In this document: positions 23,101-34,812 of the stretch, piece after piece | How the letters are laid out: the number at the start of each line of letters is the position of its first letter | How positions within the stretch are numbered: the first letter of the stretch is position 1 | NCBI GenBank assembly: GCA_022457155.1 | Contig: JAJGOT010000002.1 | Coordinates: 3,626,501 to 3,690,500 of the forward strand | Origin: Cladopsammia gracilis | Taxonomy: Eukaryota > Cnidaria > Anthozoa > Scleractinia > Dendrophylliidae | DNA length: 64,000 bases | Direction: 5' to 3' | Notes under the pieces: generated by a model | Told to the model about the DNA's origin: nothing | What the model saw: only the letters and a program-made list of their open reading frames with translations | Database searches by the model: none | Made by a program: the position numbers and the translations under genes

Positions 23101-23316
23101 CACCCTCAACTTTTTTTGGCACTAAACTAAGAGGCGATACCCTAAATACGAAAAAAGGTGGTGATGAAAAGGACCCTCAAGCCTATGGGCATCAAGCTCC
23201 TTGGAAAGCTTAGCATCAACTGTGTCAGGTTTTTGTAGGGCCGAAAGGAGATTTGGGGCCTCCTGAGAACAGTGAAGTCCCTCATAATGCAAAGGGAAAC
23301 CTCCTTGTAGCCTCCT

Positions 23317-23863
23317 CTAGACGGAATGGCTACCTGTGGTTTTGCCACGAAAATTACAGTTGAGGGCCTGGTGAGAGCCCTCACATTTGAAACAGCCATG
23401 TTTGAAGGAACAGCCCATACAGTCACCACCCCTATGATAAGTGAAACAAAAACCTCTTGGAATTCTAAGAGTGGAACCAGGCCTTCCAGCATTAGTTGGG
23501 GGCAGTCGCTTTTCAGTGGAGCTCTGGGATCGGAGCCACAGTTCCCAGTGTATGGTGCCCCAGGGAAGGGAAGTAGTAGGTGTTTGCCGCAAGAACCGAA
23601 AATTTTCATCATAGAACCACCAGTTGTGGCTCCTGGCAGCAAGGTCCTAAATTGTGGCACCATATTTCATAAGGCCTGGGGCTTCACTAGGATAGCGGCT
23701 GGTATAGATCCCCACAAACACATGAAAAGCCTGAATCCATGTATCTATAGCAACATTTTTTTTTGTTTTTATTTCCTCTCTTAGATCTTGGTGGGGAAGC
23801 CACAAGTGCCTCCAAGGCCTGATTGGAGGGACGTTTCTGCCTTTGTGAACGTCTTGGAGGCAT
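23317..23863 (-). pseudogene. DIRS-like gag
   Basis: It starts MPPRRSQRQKRPSNQ at an ATG immediately after a TTTTTCAG acceptor-like tract (23,863). A frameshift near 23,785 moves into IDTWIQAFHVFVGIYTSRYP and EAPGLMKYGATI. One TAG stop (about 23,660) follows, then NWWFYDENFRFLRQ, WGTIHWELWLRS, and a Cys/His cluster CFTYHRGGDCMGCSFKHGC ending CFKCEGSHQALNC. These are characteristic of cnidarian DIRS gag proteins. Confidence 0.7.
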
Positions 23864-24293
23864 CTGAAAAATAAAAATGAAAGCCAAAGGCAGAAACAAG
23901 GGCACTGACAGACTAATCACAGCTGTCCAACCCTGTGAATAGTAAATATACTGAGGAAATAACATACCCTTTTTAAAATGAAATGGATGGGCGCGCAGGA
24001 ACAAGCTTGGCGAGCATGGGGCAAGCAAGGCGAACAATTATGTTGCCGCCACTGCAAGCCCCTTAATTGCCCAAAATCGCAACAACTGAGGACCATGTCC
24101 TAATAACAATAGGGGCCTTTAGCAACTCCTGTTTTTTGGAACGACAGCAATGGCAGTCTACGAGAGGGCCTGGGTCGAGGACAGCGTTGTTCCTGCCAAA
24201 TACAAACCTTTAGCAGCCTGATCCTCGCGACAGCACTAGTGACGGCCATCACTGAGTCGTTTACCCTATGTTTTTAAATACGCTTAGTTAAAG
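23864..24293. other. Intergenic; upstream of both DIRS gag and Harbinger transposase
   Basis: No coding frame supported. It probably contains the DIRS leader (23.86-24.05 kb) and the Harbinger 5' end. I could not match inverted ends for the Harbinger element here. Confidence 0.4.
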
Positions 24294-26824
24294 ATGAACA
24301 AGTTTAATGTTCGAGATCTGCTTTTGCTAACTCACAATACAAACATGATTTCTGATGAAGAATTCGTTCTGCTCTACGATTGTTTTCAGTCGAAAAATCC
24401 AGATTTCAGTTACGAGTCTTGTGATCAATTCAACTTAGATGATATGGCCCCAGCTGACTGCAAGGCGGATTTCCGAATAGAAAAGGCTAATCTTCCCCGA
24501 CTTGCAGATGTATTACAAATTCCTCCAGTGATCAAATGCAGACAGAGGAGCCTTTGTGATGGTCTCGAGGGGTTGTGCGTGCTGCTGAGGCGGACAAGTT
24601 ATCCTTGTCGATACAGCGATATGATTCCGCGATTTCCAAGACCAGTATCTGTTTTGAGTTTGATTACAAATGAAGTCTTAGATTTCATTTATGAAAACCA
24701 CTCACATCTAATCACAGATTGGAACAGAAACGTGCTAACCCCAGTGGCTCTTCAGACGTATGCTGAAGCAGTATCAAGAAAATGAGCACCACTACAAAAT
24801 TGCTTTGGCTTTATAGATGGGACTGTTCGGCCAATCTCAAGACCTGATACTGGGCAAAGAGTCGTTTATAATGGACACGAGGGTACATGGACTGAAATTC
24901 CAGTCTGTTACCTTACCCAATGGATTAATTGGAAATATCTTTGGACCAATAGGTGAGCACTGTATTTACATTGTTCTATCTGTTTGGGGGGGGGGTGCGG
25001 GTGTATGTCCCCCGGAAAATTTTTCCAATTTTACCGTTTAAAACTCCATTTCCGGCATTCCCGAGAGTTGAAAAGCGTTTGTTAAGTCAAAAACTTGACA
25101 ATCAGTCAATTGGTGGGAGTGAAACAACTACGTATAACACAATTTTATTCTATTATTTTTATGAACCACATGGGAGACACAGGTCTGATGGGGAGGAGGA
25201 GGGGGGGGTCCGGACTCCCGACCCTCCCCCTGGATCCGCCACTGCTGTTACATATACACACACGATCTAAAGATTGTCACTAACTTTGCAGGTTAAAATA
25301 TGCCAAAAGATAACCAATTTACAGGTTGGTTTTAATGTCTGTTGTAACGATTAATGAAAATAAGTATGCCCTATTTAAGGATTCAGGACTCAAAAACCCC
25401 TACCCTATCAGGCCCACATGTGTGGGAGTACTTTAAGGTTAGAAATATCATGGGGTTCTCTGTAGATTTGTGAAAATTTAACAAGAGCAAGGGGATAAAA
25501 ACTAATATTTCCTGGGGTTTGGGAAACTAATTTACAGGCCTTGAATAAATATTATTCGTTTTGAAATACCGTATTTTCCGGTGTATAAGTCGACCCCTGA
25601 AACCACGAAAATTTGCCCCAAAAACCGACCTCGTCTTATACACCGGCCAAAACTCAAGAGCTGTCGGTTCATAAGGAAATTAGCATAACAATGACGCCCT
25701 GAGATTAACATGGAAGTGACATTTATTACAGTAAAGGAGCAATGATCGATCTTGGTTTCGCTTTCCGAGCAAAATACACGTTCTTACCTTTGAGTGTGAA
25801 TTCTTCACATTAGGGATTTATCATTAGAAATGTTCGATTTTCCCGCTCAATGCATGCAAGTTTGAGGTTATTTTGTGCTTGAAATCCATGACTACTATTA
25901 CTACTTCTGAACAAAACAAATCGCACATCGATCGACAAGACGCTAGAAACTTGGTAACCACACACTACTGGTTTCCAGTGTTGTCCAAGCTTAGCTGGGT
26001 TACTAAGCATCCAAGATGGCGGCCTGTTCGTTCTATGGCTTCATGCGTTCATTTTATGGCATTTCTTCATTGTAAAAAGCCTCAAAATGGGCCACAAACA
26101 TAACGAAAGAAATCTAGAACAGGTATCTTGAGAATTTGGATTCGTATTTGTAATTTATTAACGAAGTGCATTCGTTCGCGTGTTAGTCGATCTATTTGGT
26201 TCATTCAGTTTACTTTGACTTTGGATCTCGAGGATGCTCTGCAAGAGAGACAAGATTTCTTTTCCTAGAAAATCGTAAAGAATTTTTCTCCTCATACTTA
26301 ATGCCAAATCAAGAAAATACTAATTTTTAGGCTCAAAAAGTGGGGTCGACTTATACACCGGTTCGACTTATACACCGGAAAATACGGTAAACTTTTCTTT
26401 TTACTTTTCAGAGGGCTGTAAACATGATGCGGGGATGCTGGCTGATTCTGGGCTCTTAAATGACTTAGGGCGATTTGCCTTTTCCCCAACTGTAACACCC
26501 ATGTGTGTTTACGGGGATCCCGCATACCCCCTCCGGATTCACCTCCAGGCTCCATTTTGTCAGGCACATCTCACACCACAAATGGAAGCATATAATACAG
26601 CAATGAGCACAGTACGCACCTCTGTAGAGTGGATCTTTGGTGACATAATAAATTCTTTTAAGTTTTTAGATTACAAAAAGAACCTGAAGATAGGACTTAG
26701 CACTGTTGGAAAAATGTATGTTGTCTGTGCAGTGTTGTGCAATGCTATAACTTGCTTGTATGGCAATCAGACTTCTGAGTATTTTGAACTTGAGCCTCCA
26801 ACACTGGAGGAATATTTCCAGTAA
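24294..26824 (+). pseudogene. PIF/Harbinger transposase, two exons
   Basis: Exon 1 (24,294-24,952) reads from MNKFNVRDLLLLTHN through CDGLEGLCVLLRRTSYPCRY to FGFIDGTVRPISRPDTGQ, holding the first catalytic Asp. Exon 2 (26,412-26,824) has GCKHDAGMLADSGLL, CVYGDPAYPL (second Asp) and RTSVEWIFGDI (Glu). The junction GPI-E-GC is restored exactly by splicing at ATAG/GTGAGC and TTTTCAG/AGGGC, so the 1.46-kb intron is real. Exon 1 carries an in-frame TGA (24,783-24,785, just before APLQNC) and one frameshift near 24,880, so this copy is probably inactive. A MITE sits in the intron. Confidence 0.85.
25569..26387. mobile_element. 819-bp MITE with CCGTATTTTCCGG termini
   Basis: It starts CCGTATTTTCCGGTGTATAA and ends with the reverse complement, flanked by TA on both sides (25,567-68 and 26,388-89). 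The right end has an extra tandem copy of the TCGACTTATACACCGG block. It lies wholly inside the Harbinger intron. No transposase is encoded. Confidence 0.9.
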
Positions 26825-27029
26825 CTTTTCTATGGGGAAAATCAATACAGTTGCTCAGAGTAGCAAGAATGTTCAGGTTCAGGTACTCTGACGCATGAAT
26901 AGTGGCAGTAAGATGTATCTGACTTAAGTTCTAGTCAGAACCAACATAACAGTGGCATCAGGCATGTATTTTTCTAGGTGATGACCACCCCTAAGTTATA
27001 TATACACTGATTTTAGTAGGTCAGCATAA

Positions 27030-27357
27030 ACACCGAATAAACAACAGCTTCATTTGAACATATATAATTATGTTATTTTAATCACAATCAACTAACTTAG
27101 ATTTAAACTGAAGATGACAGAAGAACTGTCAAAACATGTTTTTTTTAAATCAAAAGCAAAATATCATCTTCAATAATAACAGAAATTTACATAAACACCA
27201 AATGAACAACAGCTTCAATTGAACATATATATGTTATTTTAATCACAATCAATTAACTTAGAATTTAAACTGAAGATGACAGAACTGTCAAAACATGTTT
27301 GTTAAATCAAAAGCAAAATATCACCTTCAATAATAACAGAAATTTACATGTCTGAAA
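27030..27357. repeat. Tandem duplication of 165 bp
   Basis: The block from ACACCRAATRAACAACAGC to AATAACAGAAATTTACAT is present twice in a row with a few differences, just downstream of the partner gene's stop codon. Confidence 0.85.
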
Positions 27358-27753
27358 TTACTTATCTATCACTTTCTGTAATACCGCAAGAAACATGCCG
27401 TTCATTTGCTGCTGCTGTTGCAGGAGTGATTGCATAACATGCTGTTGGCTTTCCTGCTCTTTCTTCTTTATTTCAAGCTCCTGTTGTCGAATTTCACGGT
27501 CAGAATCAGCCTTCTCTCTCAAAAAATCAATGAGCGGCTGTGCACATGTCTGGCCTGACTTGCGGCACTTTGGAGATCCATCCTTTTGTGATTTTCGTTT
27601 CTTCGTCTCCCTTAGGTTTTCCATCGCTTTCTTTCTTATGTCTTCGGCCGTTTCTTTATCTTTATCCTGTTGTTTAGAGGCAGAATCCGCGTCAGCTGTC
27701 GCGGTATCTTCCCTCGAAACTAACTCTTCAATTAGCGCTTCTTTTTCTGTCAA
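27358..27753 (-). CDS. Harbinger partner protein, C-terminal part
   Basis: The frame encodes an acidic-to-basic, Gln-rich helical tail: ETAEDIRKKAMENLRETKKR, CAQPLIDFLREKADSDREIR, MQSLLQQQQQMNGMFLAVLQ. This composition and its place tail-to-tail with a Harbinger transposase fit the Myb/SANT-like second protein of PIF/Harbinger elements, which imports and targets the transposase. The Myb domain itself is not visible: the frame upstream (ending VEALLMNKQES) runs into a stop at about 27,757. It could be a pseudogene or lack an upstream exon. Confidence 0.5.
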   Translation of the reverse strand: MTEKEALIEELVSREDTATADADSASKQQDKDKETAEDIRKKAMENLRETKKRKSQKDGSPKCRKSGQTCAQPLIDFLREKADSDREIRQQELEIKKKEQESQQHVMQSLLQQQQQMNGMFLAVLQKVIDK

Positions 27754-27999
27754 ATCATCTACGGAGATTCTTGTTTATTCATCAACAGCGCCTCAACTTC
27801 TTCTACTCCTTCTTCTACTGACTTACAATGCAATTGCAAGCGACTTATATACCCTAATCTTAGACATATTTGGGTTTGCTGACCGTGGGAACTTCTACAG
27901 CACATCCCGTGTCCTGTAGACCTATTTTGGCTTCTAAGCGTGGGAACTTTTAATTCATATCCTGTGGCCTAACAGAGCGAGTAGAGGAAAGACCTACAC

Positions 28000-28331
28000 A
28001 GCTGTTCATAACAAGTACTGGAGAATCAATGGAATAGCTAGGGATAAAACTGTAAAGTTAGACTAGACACCCAAACAGGAAAACTTAGTGTAGATAAAAC
28101 CCAAGGTCAGCTTTAGTTCCCAAGTATGCCTACTTCACGAACCGACATTCAAGTTTAACAAATTCATAAAGGTAGACAGTACTACTCAAAAACCTAAGGA
28201 CTACCAGTGTGGGCTAAACCTTCAATAACCTTGGACTATGAACGTGAATTATAAAGAAACTCTAAACATAAAAGAAACCTTAGGCATAACATTACGACTA
28301 AATACTTCACAACATTCCTCCCCACTTAGAT
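28000..28331 (-). mobile_element. Possible LTR fragment with polypurine tract
   Basis: In minus orientation a purine tract (AAGTGGGGAGGA, 28,317-28,328) is followed by TGTTGTGAAGTATTTAGTCG (from 28,314 downwards). This is how an LTR retrotransposon 3' end looks. The other LTR edge and any pol gene are not identified, so this is tentative. Confidence 0.3.
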
Positions 28332-28479
28332 TAGGCATCGTCCTCGATGCGGAAAGCAACAATAAAATGGAAATAAGGTTTGGAGAAGACTTACAAAAAA
28401 CAAATGTTGCAGAACTAAAATAGTCAGCTTGCGCTAGTTTGAAAGGTTTCGTAAATGTGACCCTCCACGGGAAAACAGG

Positions 28480-28730
28480 GAAAAAGATGAATGCACGGGC
28501 ACGCCAAAATGACACGCTTAACAATAGGCAGTGAGCGAAATGACACGCCGGCTTCTGAGCAGTGTGTCTAAAGGCACGCCTAATTAAAATTTTCTTTTTG
28601 TTTATATCGCACGCTAAAAACAAAAGCGCGTGTCAAACTGTGTCGAGTTCAGCACCGTGTGAAATAACACGCTAGAGAAAATTGCACGCAGTTCTGACGA
28701 GCAAAATGACACGCTAACTGAACATACCGT
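28480..28730 (+). repeat. Subterminal TGACACGC-type array, left
   Basis: Irregularly spaced GCACGCC, TGACACGC, GCACGCT and ACACGCT motifs, about ten in 250 bp. They mirror the inverted motifs at 36.4-36.62 kb. Such subterminal motifs commonly serve as transposase-binding sites. Confidence 0.65.
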
Positions 28731-29097
28731 GCCCTCGTCTTGTCAAACAATCGCGAACTCGTCGGAGCTTGAGCTAAATAGCGGCTGTGTGACTTAATTT
28801 CATACTGACTTTCATCGGCCACCCATATAAGCAAACTCTGAAAACAAACAAACATTTGTTCGCTGATTCGCTTTTACACGTAATCGAGTATGAAATTTAA
28901 CTAAACTTTGTAAACGCGAAAACGTACACTAATGGCTTTCCGTTTTTGAACGGAATTCCATTCACTTTCTAGCTGTTTATCATTCATTCAGAAAAAAATT
29001 GTCCATCCGTTCAAAAAAAAATCACCATCCGTTTGAACTGCTTTTGCATAATCTGTTCAGAAAAGTCTTCACTGGTTCGAAACGCTACAGTCACCCG

Positions 29098-29362
29098 TGT
29101 TGGAAACGCGGATAACAACACTAGTCACTCTCGATCTCGTTGTAAACTTGTTTAATGGTCACAGTTAAATCACTCTCTATGTCTCGAGAATATCTTGTCA
29201 ACTGATTACAAATGCTAAGAAAGTTCCTAAAATACACCCTTGATAAGGTTGCTAAGGTAATACGATTGACGTCATTGCTAGGATCATCTTGAATGTCAAA
29301 TATAACGCTAACTGATTGTCACGTACTAAATAATGATTGTCACGCTCTATATATTTCCAACA
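29098..29362 (-). mobile_element. BEL/Pao 3' LTR
   Basis: 265 bp, TGTTGGAAAC...TTTCCAACA. In element sense it is preceded by a purine tract (AAATGGGGGGAGGA). It differs from the other LTR by about three substitutions and one 2-bp indel. Confidence 0.9.
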
Positions 29363-29436
29363 TCCTCCCCCCATTTGTCTCGGAGAGAGCAAATGTATGT
29401 TCTCCTACTTTGTAACAAAATGAATTCGCGATTATT

Positions 29437-30425
29437 TCAAAGTTCTGAATTTCTGCAAAACAAATACGCTGTGCTAATCACATTAATCTTAAACAGCCCT
29501 AGTGGCAAGTTCTCAATTTGCAAAATAAATGTAAAAGAATCGTGTTCTGCATCAGCAGCCATAGCTGCAAGTCGGTCTCTAGCATCTAGCGCCGCACGGC
29601 GTGTCATCCGTGGTGGAGTGAATTCCGTAGCATTAGGATTCAATTCGTTTCCAGGCCTCTCTGTCTTGCGATCACATGTCAACTCGAGAGGGTACAACTG
29701 TTGTAACGCTCGCTCGAGGTGCGAGTTTCCAGCTCGCAGCTTAGCCGCTCTCACAACACCGTCACGGCCAGTGATAAGTTCGTCAATGATCCCCATCTTC
29801 CATTTTCCTCGGTTCCTCTCGTCATCTTTGATCAGTACTACATCTCCTATCGCTATGGTAGAAGGCTTCCCTGAGTGCTTGAGGCGATGTTGCTCGCGAA
29901 GTGCCTTCAAGTATTCCTCCGTCCATCGCTTCCACATCACATCCTTGCATCGCTTAAGGTACTTGGCACGCTTTCGTAAATCTGGGGTCTCCAAATGATG
30001 AGATTCCAACTCCGGCAGCAGGTTTGGTTGTCCAAACAACAGTGAATTTGGGGTCAGCACTGGTAATTGAGGGTCGTCCTCAACGTAGCTAAGTGGGCGA
30101 TTGTTGAGTGCTACTTCTACGTCAAGTAGGACGTCCTGTAACTCAGCCCATGTCAGCATCCCACATCCAATTTCTTTGTATAGCGCTCTCTTGACCAGGC
30201 CTATTAATCGCTCAAACTGACCTCCCCACCAGGGCGCTCTGCTCAAGTTGAACTTCCATCTGATCCCGTGGTGCGCCAGGTAATCTTGTATTTTCTCGTC
30301 AGCCATAATGGTCTTTAGTAGCCTTGCTGCACCAACAAAGGTTTTTCCATTGTCTGAATAGAACTTATCTGGGCGTCCGCGGCGTGCTATGAACCTCTTT
30401 AAACTGCTCATGAATTCTGTCCATG
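29437..30425 (-). pseudogene. BEL integrase, distal core and C-terminal domain
   Basis: It continues the integrase after a frameshift at about 30,420. The second catalytic Asp is in FYSDNGKTFVGAARLL and the Glu in PWWGGQFERLIGLVKRAL. The C-terminal DUF5641-like region shows EVALNNRPLSYVEDDPQ, LTPNSLLFGQPNLLPE and TIAIGDVVLIKDDERNRGKW. The stop comes shortly before the 3' LTR. Confidence 0.85.
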
Positions 30426-32245
30426 CTCGGCAACAATTCCAGGTAAATCCCACGGGTTAGGCTGCATGCGTAGAGCGCAATGTAGGCCTTGCCTTCCTTC
30501 TTCTTTCCCTTCCGATATCTCAAAGGTCCGGCGAAATCAACACCCACTACTTGGAATGCTGCTGTTCCTTCGGTTCGATCTCTTGGTAAACTTCCAGGAT
30601 GGGGGGTTGCCAGCGCAGTAGCCTGGAATCGTTTGCAGCCATAACAGCTCTTTATAACTTTCTTCACCAGTCGTCTCAGCCTTGGTACCCAATGATGTTC
30701 ACGCACTTTAGCCATCGTAAGACCCACTCCCCCATGAAGCGCGACCAGATGTGACAGCATTACCAGCTTCTCTGTATAGGGGTGTGTATCGGGAAGATAA
30801 GTAGGGTAATCCCCCTGGATTCTTCCTCGGCACTCTAGGAGTCCATCACGTCTCTCTTGCAGGTTGAGTTGGAGTCGGTCATCATCAAACTTCTCTGATC
30901 TCCTTCCGTTCTTTTGCGCACGCGCGGTCCAAAAGTGCTTTCGTTGCTCAATCTCCTCAGTCGTGAGCGGCCCTATTGTTCTCTCTTCCTTGCGCTTGCG
31001 GGAGTTGCACACGAAACGTGAAATCCAAGCACAAACTCTTAATGCTTTCCACAAAGCGAACTTCTCTAGCAGCACGTCAAACTCATCTGTCACAACACGT
31101 GCACCAGCAAACACCTCTTGCGTCAGTTTCGCCTGTGCTTGGCTTTCAGGAGAACCGCTTGTCACGATATCACATGGCCAGTTTTCTCTGTCTGCTAGCC
31201 ACTTGGGCCCTTTCCACCACAGCTCCTCCCCGAGCACGTTTCCGCCGCGACTTCCAAGGTCTGCAGGGTTCTCCTGGCTTGTCACGTGACGCCATTTCAC
31301 GTCTGAATGTTGTTGGATCTTGCTGACCCGGTTGCTAACGAACTGCTTATAATCACCAGCTCCTCTTATCCAGTGCAAGGCCACTGTGCTATCAAGCCAA
31401 CGGTAGAGTTCACCGACAGGAAAACCCTCCAGCGCGTCCCTCGCGTTGGTGATCAGATTTGTCGCCATGTGTCCTGAGACCAGCTCTTGACGGGGAATGC
31501 TCAGGCCTTGCTTGGCCAACCTTGCCTTTGCAGTCACGAGTCCCACACCGACACCTGATGGTTGGGTGACTACAGCATATAAGGCAGCTGAAACCCCTCT
31601 GCCACTCGCGTCGCCGAAACAGTGCAGGTCGATGTTGGTGATGTTCTCTCTATGCGCCGTGAGGGGCCTAAGCACGGTTATGCCCAAAGGTAACCCTTCC
31701 TCCCATCGCGATAGTTCCTTGATTAGTTTTTCTGGAAGTTGTTTGTCCCACGCTATTCTCAGTTCACAGGCCTCGCGGTAGAGCAACTTCCCGCTTAGCG
31801 ATGTGGGTGAGGCCAAACCCAGTGGGTCGTAAACTCTTGACAATTTTCCCAACACGCCCCTCTTGGTAGGCTGGGCGCGGTCAGGGGGGAACTTGACTTC
31901 GATAGTGTCTTTTTCGATATCCCACGAAACGCCGAGGAGCGCCCCCTTCCCCCTTTGGGGAACTCCTAATTGCTGCTTTGCATAGGTTTCCTGCGTCTCA
32001 CTGCTCTGTTTTGTACTGACTGCGTCTAACTCAGCGGTGTTTGAATGCCATTTGTGAAGTGTGAATCCACCTTGAGCGAATATCTCATTCGAGGTCTCCT
32101 TAACTTGTCTAGCGACCTCCACAGTAGGACCGCCATTGATCAAATCGTCAACGTACAGACTCTTCTCTATCTCGTTCACAATCACTGGATACGTTTCGCG
32201 ACAGTTCTCTAAGTGTTGTCGAATCACTCCCCCTAGCAGGAAAGG
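30426..32245 (-). pseudogene. BEL RT distal part, RNase H, integrase start
   Basis: This 620-codon frame has no real start codon (it begins at a GTG inside RT), showing that it is a shifted continuation. It contains KSLYVDDLINGG with the RT catalytic Asp pair, the connection DPLGLASPTSLSGKLL, RNase H (LHCFGDASGRGVSAALY, IPRQELVSGHMATNL, VTSQENPADLGSRG), the integrase zinc finger (HLVALHGG ... SCYGCKRFQ) and the first integrase Asp (VVGVDFAGPLRYRKG). Apart from its two shifted ends it is uninterrupted. Confidence 0.9.
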
Positions 32246-32625
32246 CGATGAGAAAGACCGAACAATGCTCTCGTGAATCGCAAAGTTTCCACGCGTCTGG
32301 TCTCACGGTCAGCAATCCAGTGGAATCGCATAGCATCACGGTCCTGCTCACGGATCCTGACCTGTAAGAAGGCCTGCTTCATGTCGCCGGTTGTAAGGAC
32401 CGAGTGAAATCTAGCCCGTACCAGTACTGCCCACAGTTGATTTTGCAAGGGCGGGCCCGCGTGGAGGCAATCATTGAGCGAGGGTGCTTTGTCATGCGTC
32501 CGAGCTGAAGCATCGTAGACAATGCGAAGCTTCGTGCTTTCAGCGGTCTCTCTGATCACGGGTTTGTGTGGTATGTAAAACTCTCGCCCCACCACGTGCT
32601 CTCCGACTCGCTCCACGATTCCCTC
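32246..32625 (-). pseudogene. BEL RT proximal part
   Basis: The frame reads GREFYIPHKPVIRE, KLRIVYDASARTHDKAPS and VLTTGDMKQAFLQVRIREQD (first catalytic Asp of RT), to RFTRALFGLS. It joins upstream to the gag-protease frame by one indel at about 32,625 and downstream to the YVDD-containing frame by another at about 32,245. Confidence 0.85.
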
Positions 32626-32629
32626 ACAG

Positions 32630-34775
32630 CAAGTTGATCTTTAATGATAGTATCATACTGCTCGAAAAGTCCTTGTTTCTCCAGTTTTTGAACAGTACCG
32701 CCCAGTCGTTTCAAGCTTCCCGCCTTGTTGTTAGGCAGTAAAGGGTGGTTCCCTTTCCAGGGTAATCCGGTCTCGTACCAGCCCTCTGAGCTTCGATGTA
32801 ATTGCTCCTTGAACTCATCGTATACGTCTGTTTGATCTCCTTTGTCTTGTATCCCCAACACGTCCAATTTGCACAGCTCTTCGTAGTCTGCCGCCGCTGT
32901 CTGAGTCAGAAGCATGCTCGAGATGTCAATCTCTTTCCCTGGTGACATGATTGTCCATCCAAATTGCGTCAGCTCCGCCACAGGCTCTCCAGGGCGTCCA
33001 ATCCTTGGTTTTGTCTCGGTTCGTATCTTCGCGTATTCACTTACGCCCACTATAATGTGACCTGGCAGTTCAAGCTTTTCATCTCGATCACTCATGTGGA
33101 TTCCTGTGAGGTGAGGGTATTTCTTGATCACTTCAGCGTATCTCGGGTTGTCAAGTGATAACAAAGTCTCACGATCCACTTTCGTGACTTCCGTTTCCAA
33201 TCGAAACTTTCCGTTGAGGCTGTTAATCGTCAGATCATAAACGCCGATGACTTTGTTGACAGATCCGAGCATCATCTCTATACGCTTGAATTCTTGTCGA
33301 ATTGGTCGAATGCCAAGATAGTCTAGAATAGCCGACGACGCGTATGAACTGCCTGCCCCTGTGTCGAGGAGTGCACGACATTTGAATCCATTCACCTCGA
33401 CCAAAACGACAGGATAAATTACTTGACCCGGCGCGTTCTTGTCTTGTGCCGTCAGAAATCTTCCGTTGGTTGTTTGGGTTGCTTGGTCACAAATCGACGT
33501 GTGGTGTTTCCGTTGGCAGTTCTGACATCCGTGACTTCTACAGCTCTCAGCTCTATGTTTGTCACCGGTGCAATTGAAACATAATTGCTTTCGGCTGAGA
33601 ATCTTTCTTCGATCTCCAATCGCGACTACTTTGGGGCATTTAGCAGAAAAATGATCTGTCTTATCGCAGTAGACACATCCACGCAACTGTCGTCCATTTT
33701 CCTGTTGGGTTTGATAAGACCTCCGTCGAGAATACCCATCATACTTGTAATTCTTTCTGTCAGGCATATTAGTACTTTCGCTCTCTTCTCTCACAGGGTT
33801 GATTTCTTTCCAACGCTTAATTGCTTGCAGTAACTGGCTAAAATCCCACTCTTGCCACCCGTCTTGTCCTCGCACTAAATCAGCTTTAATCCCCTTTAGT
33901 TTGTCCAACACCGCCCTCACATTCCCTGAGACTTCACGCAATTTGCCTAATGTCTCCAAACTTTGCACATTATACAAAAGCTTTTTGTAAAACTCATCGA
34001 CTTCTTTGGGGCTTTCACCCGAGATAGTCGGTAAACCCATAATGTTGGTCACGTAAGCGTTGATGATCTCTGAAGTCTTCCCGTATTCTGACTTAAGAAT
34101 GTTTTTCGCCCTTTCATATCCCTCCGTGTTAAATGGGAGCCCATCAATATCTGCTCGTACCTTTGGTAGGATGAGTTCCTTTAAATAGGCAAATTTGGTT
34201 ACTGGTGGCAAGTCAGTTGAATCTATCTCCGCGCAAAATTTATTCCAAAACGGAAGCCATTTTTCCAAGGTCCCATCAAACTTGGTAATTGATAGTTTTG
34301 GTAGCTTTGCGTGCGAACCACTCGACTCTCCTAGTTTTCCTTTTTTGAACTCTTCTGATTTCTTCTCATATTCAAGCTTCATTTCTAATTTCTCTTTTTC
34401 GAATTGGAGTTGTTTCTCTCTTTCTTTTGCCAGCAATTCATCCTCTTTTTCCTTTTTGGCTAATTGTGATTGTTGTCTCGCCTCACTCAAGCATTTCCGC
34501 AGAAATTCAATGTCAACATCCACACCCTCAATTTTCGAATCTATTCCACTACTCCAACCACCTACCTCTTCCATTGAATCCCCCTTCTCCAGTTTTTTCT
34601 CTTCAATCTTCACTTTTATCTCATCCACCTCTTTGGCCAACGCCGCCAATGCATCCACATGCCTCTCAAGCGTAGTGGTGTTTCCCTTCACAACAATGTC
34701 CTTCCCTTTGTTTTGTTTAAACTCCAGAAGTTGAAGTTTTGTGTCGATCTCTTTAAGTAGTTTCTCTAGATCCAT
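32630..34775 (-). CDS. BEL gag-protease
   Basis: The first ATG is at 34,775 (MDLEKLLKEIDTK); the frame opens 11 codons earlier at GTG. Order: N-terminal coiled coils (Lys/Glu-rich, residues about 1-150), a DUF1759-type capsid region (LSITKFDGTLEKWLPFWNKF), three zinc knuckles (CVYCDKTDHFSAKC, CFNCTGDKHRAESC, CQNCQRKHHTSIC), then the DUF1758-type aspartic protease with FKCRALLDTGAGSSYASSA. It continues to the RT entry (HPLLPNNKAGSLKRLGGTVQ), where the frame is lost at about 32,625. The 700-plus uninterrupted codons suggest a young copy. Confidence 0.9.
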
Positions 34776-34812
34776 CTCTTCGCGTGTAAGTCCCGTCGGA
34801 GGTGCCACTTAG

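Larger units (their letters stand above)
21240..23863 (-). mobile_element. DIRS-like retrotransposon, 3'-truncated
   Basis: The element contains gag (23.86-23.3 kb), RT (23.1-22.3 kb), RNase H (22.2-21.85 kb) and a tyrosine recombinase (21.86-21.24 kb), all on the minus strand. The end of the recombinase and the right-hand terminal repeats are lost. No split direct repeats could be identified around it. It sits head-to-tail next to the truncated Gypsy gag. Confidence 0.8.

Noticed and set aside
23326..23784. Plus-strand 152-codon frame
   Set aside because: It lies antisense to the DIRS gag, whose minus-strand translation shows clear family motifs.
29333..34734. Long plus-strand frames opposite the BEL element (for example 29,333-29,998 and 34,195-34,734)
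   Set aside because: They are antisense shadows of the gag-pol frames; their Ser/Phe/Leu-rich translations have no motifs.
34776..34808. GTG as the BEL gag start
   Set aside because: GTG starts are not expected in this setting and this stretch overlaps the candidate primer-binding site; the first ATG at 34,775 is preferred.
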